From NCBI GenBank assembly GCA_033239525.1, contig BSYO01000025.1:14046001-14110000 (forward strand): a stretch of 64,000 nucleotides of DNA. Reading direction: 5' to 3'. Both the position numbers and the translations under genes were made by a program. This stretch comes from Nepenthes gracilis. Taxonomy: Eukaryota > Streptophyta > Magnoliopsida > Caryophyllales > Nepenthaceae. Shown here piece after piece: positions 59,508 to 64,000 of the stretch. Position 1 is the stretch's first letter. Each line of letters begins with the position of its first letter. The notes beneath the pieces are model-generated. The model did no database searches, was not told the origin of the DNA, and saw only the letters and a program-made list of their open reading frames with translations.

Positions 59508-62500
59508 TCAATTTTCCTTTTTCTTAAAATCCGTTGTCCCCAAAATAAATCCAATAGAGATTCAGGATATTACAAATAATAGCCGAATAGCTGCTTCTCA
59601 TAAAAAAGGGATAAATAACCTGCAGAACAGGTGTGCTTTTTGACATTGGTGCCATGGTATTTCATGATACCTTCCTAAAATGTTTTATTTCTAGTGAAGT
59701 GGCAAACATGATGTATGTTGGCTATATTCAAGTACTGTTTAGCTCCATAACAATAATTTCATTTCAGATTGGTCCCCATTCCATTTTTCTTGGTGCTTGC
59801 TTCGTCTATTGTTGACCAGACAGCCCTTGAGGTCTGAAGATGCCTAATGGATTAGATAAGGCTTATTTTACAGGGGATATACTGTTCGTTCCAGGGTTTC
59901 TCATGTTCTTTATTTCCATCTGTTAGTTTATGTAAAAAATTTCCTTCAATCCTCAATAACACCAAGGCTGTCATTGATTGGAGTTGCATGAGCTCATGCT
60001 AATAAATTATTGATTCAAGTCATTATTTACTCTTTTGGTTCTTTATGTCACAAAAAAATATTTTGCATTTGGTTATTAAATATTTTGCATCTGGTTATTA
60101 AATCGAGATAGCAGCTTAATTATAATAGTCCACAATTTTCTATAAAAATGATGATTAGGTGTTTGCAGGTATAGGTTTCATATATTCTTCCCACAAGCCC
60201 TCCATGAATCTGCAGCATAAGAAAATTTGATCGTCTTAGCAGCACCTGTTGTAAGCTACATTGAAATTATGGAAATGTTGTCATCACCCTCGTCTCACTT
60301 ATCATATGCTAAATTTCTGCAACTAGATTCTCTCCCAAATATAATGGAAAATTGCTTTATGTGGATTGCGGTATGCAACTTAAAATCAAATAAAAGAAAC
60401 CTCAATTTTTAGGCAGTCCACATGGAAGACGGCCTGGCAGTGCTGTGAATGAACTCATGAAAGATACTGCTTGTTTCCCTTGACAAACCATTTCAGTTAC
60501 ATGTTTCAATGTTAGTTTTCTTTTCTAATAATTGGATGTTAATTGTGACTTTCTACATATTTTGTAGTATGAAGCCTCCTTGGAGCTTGATAAACAAGGA
60601 TTCTTCACAGTTCCTTGCTTCATGGTCAAGGTAAAGGTTTCAATCATAATTCTAGTTGATATCTATCCTTAATCTCGTATTTTTCTGTTTGCAACAAATT
60701 TATCCATCTACATCTTTTACAATTTGATAGCATAAGAACATATTCCAGCTCTGCATGTGGACTTTCTGCCGGGTAGATTATGCTTCAACTTTTACACCTT
60801 TAGTAGATAGTAGCTTTCATGGCAGGAGACCTGGGACTTTTTCTTTTTGGAAAATTGTTTTTTTTTGTTTTATGTTTTTTCATACCGTTTCCTAAGTTTT
60901 ACTAGAAAATATGTTCATTTGTTTTCGCTAGAAAAGTGCCCATTTTCCACAACACATAATCTATCATGAGTTGTTAGCAGTGCATCACTTAAATTTGGTT
61001 AAGATTCTTAAACAATTTGAATTTGGCATGCAATAGGTTAGTTAGAAGTTTGAGCTTTTATTGTTTAAGAATAACTCATTAAGTTAAGGAGTTGAGCTCA
61101 AGCCTAAGAAAATTAATTCTTGATCCATTTACAGCATTGCCTTTTGGTAATTAGTTTTCACTTAGTCAACTGTAGCTATTAATGATTTACCAATTCTTAA
61201 TAACGGTGATCATTTAGATTGTCAATTACTAATTAGTAGTTAAACTGATGATGCAAAATTGAACAATTCTATTAAATTATAGAAACATTAAATGTTAACC
61301 TAAATGCTATAAAAGGATCACTGTTGGCTCCTCACATCATGTGACATTACTGGATTACCCGATGTTTAAAAAAATATCATTTATAAGGATTAAAACTTAG
61401 ATAAATTATTTGGGTAATTTTTAAAAGGATAATAAAATACAAACAAAATTGATTTAAGAATTCAATCGAATTTCCTTAGTATTTATTTTAAAAGCTTTGT
61501 TTGAGCTTGGTGTATATTTATATTTTTTTAAGTTTATGAAACAATGTTTATATCTCCACAAATTTGCAAATTGGATGTAAAGTAAATTTTGAAGACGGTG
61601 AAAAATCCATCTCTGTGACTAGTGAAAAATTATTGAGAACAACATTTGGATATTTTCTAAGTTTTCTAAGACTCAGAAACATGATGGGAAACTAGAAACA
61701 ATGTTTTGCAGTTTTCCAACTGGATACAAAAAGTTTTTCTGTTTTCCTGAGAAAGTTTTTCAGAAAACAACGCGAATTGTCCACAATTTAACAAGTTTTG
61801 GTGTTCACGTTGTACTCCTTGTCTACAAGGGAAGTTATTAAGTGGGTTATTAGGCTGTAGGTAGATTATTGTTCCTTATTCTACAAGTACTTTTAATCGT
61901 GTGGCATTATTCCTACTGAGTTTGGCATCACCATTTTTATCACCTAATTTTGAGTTAATTTTCATGTGATGTCTTTGTGTTCTAGAATAGACTGAAGTGC
62001 ACATGCTAATTTGGTATTATGTACCCCCCCAGTCATGGTTTTAATTTTGGCATGCTAATAACATGAGGAACAAGTTCAAAAAATATTTTGTCCACGTTGC
62101 TATTTGAGATCTGAAAGTGGCTTCTTGAAAATAATAGATATTGTACAACTGCTAAAAGCACATCTACTGAGAAGAATTAGGTAGTGATTCATTCAGATTT
62201 TGAGGTGCATGGCCTGTTAATCTGAAGGCTTAAAAGAAATAAGAAGCTCAATGTTGATGAACATATGTTTCAGCGAACATGTGTTGCTCCAACATTGCCA
62301 TATGATGAATGGGCTTTGAAAGATAAAAAATATGGTACTTACTATATAGTCACTCTTCAGGGTTTGTTGTTGTTAACCTTTTTATGTTTTTCGGGGTTAT
62401 ATTTATAAATGTATAAAAATGCATTTAAAAATTGGTTTCATCCACATCACTTAACTATCAAAGCTACATATACTGAGGATTTTAATGGAAAAAATACGGG

Positions 62501-64000
62501 AAAGAAATGGATATATACATGACTCTCTAAGGAAACTTATGGTTGTTGTTAGAAAAGAAAGGAGTTGGAGCTATCCATATAATGCTATTAAAGAAACGTA
62601 TAAAGGAGCTTGTATATAAATGATTTGAAATTGGTGTTAGAAACATATGGAGTTGGTGTTATATATAATGCTATTAAGAAAGTAGCTTGTAGTAAATATA
62701 TAAATGAGACATAATGATATGCATGGCGGGGTAATCACTGGTGTTAGAATTGTTGGAGGTGAAACCGAGGATTTTTTTATTATAATAAAATCATATCAAG
62801 AGTCCTCTTTCAGTCCTACATTTTCCTAAGTAATGGATGAACATAGGAGATATTTGAAATTTGTTGGTGTGTTTACTATCTACAGATAAATCCAATATTT
62901 GGGACTAGAGGAAGGGTAGAATCAATTTGATCGTACTTGTGTTTATTGAGGGAGGTTATTTAATGCAAAAGGGGGCTCCACAATCAAGGTTAATGATGTC
63001 ATGGAATTCTTAAAACTAATAGTTTTCATAACCTTTGACCTATAATTCCAGTAAGTAGAGAGTTGATGAAGACGCGATGCACAGGGTCTACGTTGTTGGT
63101 TAAAAAGGACGAAAATATTGGAAGTATTATGTAGTTATCAGGTACCTCTAAAGGTTAAAGGGAAATTTGAAGGACCACTAAAGATTAGATTTATTTTTGG
63201 GATTGGAATGTTTAGCAATTACAAAACAAAAAATAAAACGTTGCAGAAATCAAAAAGTCAAAATGGATGGATGATGTAACTCTTTAAATATTAAGGAAGG
63301 ATGTTTAAGATGATTTAGACATCTAAAATGTCTGACAATTGATTCACTAACAAGAAAAGTTGATTTGGTAGAGGTCTGAGACAAGAAAAGAGAAAAAATA
63401 ATCTTGGCTTACAAAAACTTGGAGTGAAATGTTGAGAAAGGATTTGAAATTGCTTCTGTGTTAGTATTGACTTCAATATTTTGCTATAATCTTTCATTTA
63501 TTGTCACTTGCTTGGTGCTGTTTCAGCTGATGTCAATGTGATCCATTCGTTTAGGGAAGTCAGTCGATTGAAACAGACCTATTGATGTGGTTTCAAAGAA
63601 ATAAGTTGGACACCAACACCGGCAAAGTTGTGGTAAAGAACTTGGTCTGCTAGAAAATTTATCTCTCTAGAAGTACTGGCAAGGTAAAATGACCTTTGGA
63701 TTATTTTGTTTTTGATTGCAGGTAAAACCAGCAAGAGCAGGATCAAGCATTGGTGTTACAGTTGCATACGGAGTTGCTGATTCTTTGAGAAAGGCTAATA
63801 AAATCATTACAGAGGTATGTTAGGTAGGACTGTTCACTTCACTCTTCTTTTTATTAAAAAAAAAAAAAAAAAAAGCTATTCATCCGATGAAAGTTTCAGG
63901 TTGACTAAGTACAGCATGAGTAGCATGATTTAGTTTATCGTTACCCTAGTTTTGGGTTTCTTATCCTTTTCTTTCCTTCTTTGAATCATGTTTTTTAACT
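39400..64000 (+). CDS. D-alanine--D-alanine ligase family protein, 5' part, 7 exons seen
   Basis: Exons at 39400-39738, 40328-40399, 40716-40759, 40831-40942, 41045-41116, 60568-60630, 63555-63632 and 63722-63814 (the first counts as exon 1; the eighth is the last seen) join in frame to 291 codons; the gene continues past the window. Residues 1 to about 80 are Ser/Arg-rich like a plastid transit peptide. RVGLVCGGPSAERGISLNSA opens the ligase N-terminal domain, followed by VFPVIHGRFGEDGGIQ (the HG-x-x-GEDG motif) and PFVGT. The ATP-grasp part begins FFTVPCFMVK and GKVVVKPARAGSSIGV, the ATP-binding lysine and glycine loop. It resembles Arabidopsis At3g08840, a roughly twice-length protein with two ligase domains. 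Bacterial enzymes join two D-alanines for peptidoglycan; in plants the substrate is less settled, and moss plastids are known to need such genes. Intron 5 is greatly enlarged by retroelements. Confidence 0.88.
39880..39995 (+). repeat. GGT-rich low-complexity tract in ligase intron 1
   Basis: A stretch of repeated GTGGT/GGTGGC triplets on the coding strand, such as GTGGTGGTGG, GGTGGCCGTGGTGGGGTGG and CGGTGGTGGC. Many closely spaced GG pairs could allow two-tier G-quadruplexes in the pre-mRNA. Confidence 0.65.
40328..40399 (+). CDS. ligase gene exon 2
   Basis: 24 codons, ADDLDVSCYYIDNQLNAYA then ISSAQ, between an acceptor CCACCAG and donor GTTAGT, phase 0 at both ends. The CYYID-x-x-LNA-x-AISSAQ pattern fits my memory of the Arabidopsis protein. 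Confidence 0.85.
40716..40759 (+). CDS. ligase gene exon 3
   Basis: 44 bases coding VYSNTPADFDFKLE plus two bases of a Ser codon. Acceptor TTCCAG, donor GTGGGT. The split codon is completed by exon 4 (AG|C). Confidence 0.82.
40831..40942 (+). CDS. ligase gene exon 4
   Basis: 112 bases coding (S)LAQGFCSLSNFAEHLATS, then VDIVFPVIHGRFGEDGGIQ. It holds the HG-x-x-GEDG motif diagnostic of D-Ala--D-Ala ligases. Acceptor TTTCACAG, donor GTGTAA. With exon 3 it makes 52 whole codons. Confidence 0.88.
41045..41116 (+). CDS. ligase gene exon 5
   Basis: 24 codons, ELLESLNIPFVGTRSNECRK then AFDK, between acceptor TTCTTCAG and donor GTAGTC, phase 0. The PFVGT-x-S-x-x-CR-x-AFDK block is the family's end of the N-terminal domain, where bacterial enzymes have YTG...S...DK. 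Confidence 0.87.
41370..42508. mobile_element. solo LTR (1139 bp) with 5-bp target duplication
   Basis: Starts TGAAAAAGGAC and ends CTCTAACA, flanked by ttatt at 41365-41369 and 42509-42513. On the - strand it begins TGTTAGAGTTATTTTT, a common style for plant LTRs. There is no second LTR, primer site or coding sequence next to it, so it is what remains after LTR-LTR recombination. It holds a 50-bp minisatellite. Superfamily not determined. Confidence 0.82.
42190..42376. repeat. 50-bp tandem repeat inside the solo LTR
   Basis: TTTTG(G/C)GCTC(G/A)AG starts at 42190, 42240, 42290 and 42340, exactly 50 bp apart. Each copy is followed by GGGTAGAGAGCACA(T/C)GG or a close variant. Confidence 0.85.
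42528..43702 (-). repeat. left LTR (3' LTR) of the gag-only element
   Basis: 1175 bp, TGTCACGTCTTGG to GGATATTATA; the last bases would be TTACA as in the other copy. It lacks about 0.9-1 kb present in the right LTR (equivalent of roughly 47945-48925). Near its right end is an inverted (AAT)n/(ATT)n repeat. Confidence 0.85.
43590..43640. repeat. (AAT)n-(ATT)n self-complementary microsatellite
   Basis: A run of ATA/AAT triplets (43591-43620) is followed at once by ATT triplets (43621-43640), so the tract can fold on itself. The other LTR has the same structure at 59472-59507, which is also where the nested Tat element inserted. Confidence 0.85.
43703..43713 (-). other. polypurine tract of the gag-only element
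   Basis: On the - strand AGAGGGGAGGA lies next to the LTR, preceded by GACGAAATTTTTATA. This is the same context as in the Tekay-like element at 16500-16532. Confidence 0.8.
43714..45640 (-). other. unexplained internal segment of the gag-only element
   Basis: About 1.9 kb between gag and the polypurine tract, where a full pol would need about 3.5 kb. On the - strand the longest frames are 45238-45531 and 44739-45035 (about 98 codons each). Neither shows RT, RNase H or integrase motifs that I recognise. It may be a decayed pol fragment, foreign sequence picked up by the element, or another insertion. Confidence 0.5.
45641..46980 (-). pseudogene. gag remnant of the - strand element
   Basis: Read right to left in broken frames: EAENWLQKIKKVF, then FTTYRLDGVAIRWWDSQQHL and EEIPWEVFWEI (capsid-type block), a further open piece near 46313-46504, and a knuckle-like tail with CKFCGR and HFNCVQIGYLSKDC at about 45690-45800 (CX2CX4H-type, with the His position changed). 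Several frameshifts and stops are present. No intact product. Confidence 0.68.
47218..47228 (-). other. primer binding site of the gag-only element
   Basis: On the - strand TGGTATCAAAG, two bases from the right LTR, complementary to initiator tRNA-Met apart from one base. Confidence 0.82.
47231..49278 (-). repeat. right LTR (5' LTR), outer part, before the nested insertion
   Basis: Starts TGTCACATCCC and matches the left LTR to about 47940 and again from about 48925. The remaining 103 bp of this LTR are at 59472-59574, ending GGATATTACA. A (TA)n run lies at about 49236-49274, just before the nested element. Confidence 0.84.
47955..48320. repeat. 55-57-bp tandem repeat in the right LTR
   Basis: ACATTTTAGG-like words start at 47961, 48016, 48073, 48128, 48183, 48240 and 48297, with TATCATTGGCT and GCCTG/GGCT blocks between them. 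About seven units. The whole block is missing from the left LTR. Confidence 0.82.
49279..50214 (+). repeat. 5' LTR of the Tat element (936 bp)
   Basis: TGATGAGGACGCCAG to GGACGCATCA. It contains GGTCAACG...GTTGACC-type inverted W-box motifs near 49440-49465 and a TATA box at 49820. It aligns with 58486-59471. Confidence 0.9.
49806..49835 (+). promoter_or_regulatory. LTR promoter TATA box inside an inverted repeat
   Basis: TATAAAAG at 49820-49827 sits in the loop of a perfect 9-bp inverted repeat, CCCATGGCC (49806-49814) and GGCCATGGG (49827-49835). The last G of the TATA word overlaps the right arm. In the 3' LTR the TATA word is kept (59025-59032) but the arms have decayed. Transcription would start near 49850. 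Confidence 0.7.
50215..50232 (+). other. primer binding site of the Tat element
   Basis: TTGGCGCCATTCATGGGA starts directly after the LTR end CATCA. The TTGGCGCC start is shared with the LARD sites at 28861-28880 and 36447-36465. Confidence 0.83.
50323..51868 (+). pseudogene. gag of the Tat element
   Basis: The reading starts at the ATG at 50323 (MVNIRAQSSVPARDAAS) and is broken into three frames. The capsid part at 50891-51151 has FTAEILNYPLPAKFKML, LDSFNGSTDPMDHFRTHLSL and FPLTLKGDALIWSNRLP, typical of Tat Gag. The last part (51263-51868) ends with a degenerate knuckle, YCNFYRSLGRTTKDYKML, then EIEELIRRGHLTRFV. In the knuckle the second and fourth ligands are replaced (Y for C/H, Y for C). 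Not functional. Confidence 0.82.
51893..52534 (+). pseudogene. aspartic protease region of the Tat element
   Basis: A 213-codon open frame with VISFSDSDINHIISPHADPL, VFIDNRSSKDLLYLDAFFKL and SVYNAILGRSCL. In Tat elements the active site is normally D-G/N-G-S-S; here it reads DNRSS, so the glycine after the Asp-Asn is lost. The C-terminal ILGR motif is kept. Confidence 0.8.
52718..53560 (+). pseudogene. reverse transcriptase of the Tat element
   Basis: Blocks in order: KLLDASFLREVQYPDWLSNV, VLVKKSNAKWRMCVDFIDVN, KACPKNSFPLP, a TAG at about 53048 (usual N-Q-I becomes N-stop-I), MPFGLKNAGATYQRLIN and EVYVNDMLVKS. The YVDD box is YVND, with one catalytic Asp replaced by Asn, so the enzyme is dead irrespective of the stops. 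The thumb is frameshifted after about 53340. Confidence 0.87.
53560..53982 (+). pseudogene. first RNase H domain of the Tat element
   Basis: Broken frames carry WTTECQTTFDELK-like sequence near 53563, LYLVVSEVAL near 53653, TRYPHAEKLALALVFLARKL near 53761, and VVVLTD with a stop in place of Gln before PLKG near 53850. This is the normal Ty3/gypsy RNase H, heavily damaged. Confidence 0.7.
53983..54522 (+). pseudogene. second RNase H (aRNH) domain of the Tat element
   Basis: A 179-codon open frame: WILDMDGLSTNSSSGAGVVL (first Asp), ATNNVVEYEILFAELWLAKE (catalytic Glu), TIFSDSELAINQINGS (second Asp), FHVPRTENRKDDQLVR (final Asp). An extra archaeal-type RNase H between the normal RNase H and integrase is specific to the Tat lineage. 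This is the best preserved domain in the element, with all four acidic positions apparently present. Confidence 0.85.
54540..55740 (+). pseudogene. integrase of the Tat element
   Basis: The N-terminal zinc domain reads SHIGGKNLTFKVMRKRYYWP and LVKKCKNCQLH. The core has GLDILGPF (first Asp), VIVTDNGTQFSGKRF (second Asp), HPQANRQVKVTNC and LPFVLWSYRTTPKESTSETP. The third catalytic Glu (usual GQVEVTN) is Lys here. Stops lie at about 54628, 54880, 55456, 55531 and 55573, several of them TAG where relatives have Gln. Confidence 0.87.
55942..56140. repeat. 39-bp tandem repeat downstream of integrase
   Basis: Five units start AAAC(C/A)(T/C)(T/C)GGTCATC-like at 55942, 55981, 56020, 56059 and 56098, exactly 39 bp apart, each with GGCC(C/T)GTAAGC-like and TCGAATT parts. 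Unit length equals 13 codons. Confidence 0.85.
56560..57740 (-). pseudogene. antisense ORF remnant with coiled coil, Tat element
   Basis: Read right to left between pol and the 3' LTR. A start-like segment near 57727 (MAPSVLKIASVISPGEV) is followed by an Ala/Glu-rich frame at 57185-57466 (PPAELPAEPEEPTMEPSSVP), then heptad-rich sequence at about 56790-57060 (ENAALQSELSKLRSKTVRLE, EEAARE, LLGKIASLENKI) predicting a coiled coil. Antisense ORFs in this position are known for several Tat elements; their function is unknown. Frame breaks and a few stops are present. Boundaries are approximate. Confidence 0.55.
58018..58325. repeat. about 60-bp tandem repeat rich in GTCAAC before the 3' LTR
   Basis: GTTCT(C/T)CGGATTCT starts at 58021, 58081, about 58140, 58200, 58257 and 58315. 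Most units hold two GTCAAC words (reverse of the W-box core TTGAC), as in GGTCAACG and AGTCAACG. Confidence 0.82.
58472..58485 (+). other. polypurine tract of the Tat element
   Basis: GCATGGGGGGCTAG directly before the 3' LTR start TGATGGGGAC. The same 14 bases are used by the LARD at 23077-23090. Confidence 0.85.
58486..59471 (+). repeat. 3' LTR of the Tat element (986 bp)
   Basis: TGATGGGGACGCTAG to GGATGCATCA. It keeps two GGTCAACGCT(G/T)CCGTTGACC-type inverted motifs near 58563 and 58634, and the TATA word at 59025-59032. By eye it differs from the 5' LTR at roughly one base in ten, with some indels. Confidence 0.9.
60568..60630 (+). CDS. ligase gene exon 6
   Basis: 21 codons, YEASLELDKQGFFTVPCFMV then K, between acceptor TTTTGTAG and donor GTAAAG, phase 0. 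It follows exon 5 directly in the protein (AFDK|YEASLEL) although 19,451 bp lie between them, and it starts the ATP-grasp domain. Confidence 0.86.
60631..63554 (+). other. ligase intron 6 (2.9 kb)
   Basis: AT-rich intron with GT and AG at its ends. No exon-like or transposon-like segment was recognised inside it. A C-rich run lies at about 62023-62030. Confidence 0.75.
63555..63632 (+). CDS. ligase gene exon 7
   Basis: 26 codons, GSQSIETDLLMWFQRNKLDT then NTGKVV, between acceptor CGTTTAG and donor GTAAAG, phase 0. It precedes the ATP-binding lysine segment in the next exon (GKVV|VKPARAGSS). Confidence 0.83.
63722..63814 (+). CDS. ligase gene exon 8, last one in the window
   Basis: 31 codons, VKPARAGSSIGVTVAYGVAD then SLRKANKIITE, between acceptor ATTGCAG and donor GTATGT, phase 0. 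VKP-x-x-x-GSS-x-GV is the ATP-grasp lysine and glycine-rich loop. The remainder of the gene, including the Mg-binding and D-Ala sites, lies beyond 64000. Confidence 0.87.
63815..64000 (+). other. start of ligase intron 8, cut by the window edge
   Basis: Follows the donor GTATGT; contains a poly-A run of about 18 at 63857-63874. Nothing else is seen. Confidence 0.75.

Larger units (their letters stand above)
42528..59574 (-). mobile_element. Ty3/gypsy element with gag only recognisable, LTR interrupted by a nested element
   Basis: Left LTR 42528-43702, internal region 43703-47230, right LTR 47231-49278 continued at 59472-59574. The gap in the right LTR is the nested Tat element. Target duplication aataa at 42523-42527 and 59575-59579. 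A primer binding site (TGGTATCAAAG on the - strand) beside the right LTR and a polypurine tract beside the left LTR set - strand orientation. That is antisense to the ligase gene it sits in. The iMet primer and TGTGACGTC-type LTR edge recall Tekay/Del relatives. The internal region is only 3.5 kb, and no reverse transcriptase or integrase motif was found. Confidence 0.86.
41117..60567 (+). other. giant intron 5 of the ligase gene (19.45 kb)
   Basis: Bounded by GTAGTC and TTTTGTAG. It contains a solo LTR (41370-42508) and a nested pair of Ty3/gypsy elements (42528-59574). Removing these and one copy of each duplication leaves about 1.25 kb of original intron: 41117-41369, 42514-42527 and 59580-60567. 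Within the last part is a 22-bp direct repeat (ATATTTTGCAT(T/C)TGGTTATTAA) at 60058 and 60080. Confidence 0.85.

Overview
The window is nuclear DNA of a flowering plant, most likely a eudicot. It has AT-rich gene-poor spacer, an intronless P-class PPR gene, a multi-exon D-alanine--D-alanine ligase gene with GT-AG introns, and several LTR retrotransposon insertions. I cannot name the species. Only two host genes are well supported; most of the rest is transposon-derived.

Layout. 1-9242: AT-rich spacer with no convincing gene. 9243-18611: a decayed + strand Ty3/gypsy chromovirus (Tekay/Del type) with about 2-kb LTRs and two internal tandem duplications (196 bp in gag, about 401 bp in integrase). 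18612-19574: spacer. 19575-21095 (-): PPR gene resembling Arabidopsis At2g38420. 21282-38242 (- strand): a GC-rich LARD-like (large, non-coding) LTR element in tandem form, LTR-internal-LTR-internal-LTR, flanked once by the 5-bp duplication atttt. Its interior is built largely of tandem arrays. Many carry a 23-bp hairpin module, so this is the strangest object in the window. 39400-64000 (+): a D-Ala--D-Ala ligase family gene, seven exons seen, running off the right edge.

The fifth intron of the ligase gene is 19.45 kb because of insertions: a solo LTR (41370-42508, duplication ttatt) and a - strand gag-bearing Ty3/gypsy element (42528-59574, duplication aataa). A complete but decayed + strand Tat-lineage element (49279-59471, duplication aataa) is nested inside the LTR of the latter. 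Without them the intron would be about 1.25 kb. All visible splice junctions are intact and every junction keeps the reading frame, so the gene may still be expressed.

Links between elements. The LARD and the Tat element share the primer-binding-site start (TTGGCGC) and a 14-nt polypurine tract, so the LARD is probably a non-autonomous relative of a Tat element. The LARD's downstream LTR lies 187 bp from the PPR start codon and points towards it. In-frame stops in the decayed elements are mostly TAG or TGA where related proteins have Gln or Arg, as expected from deamination of methylated cytosines. All assignments were made by eye; no database search or alignment program was run.
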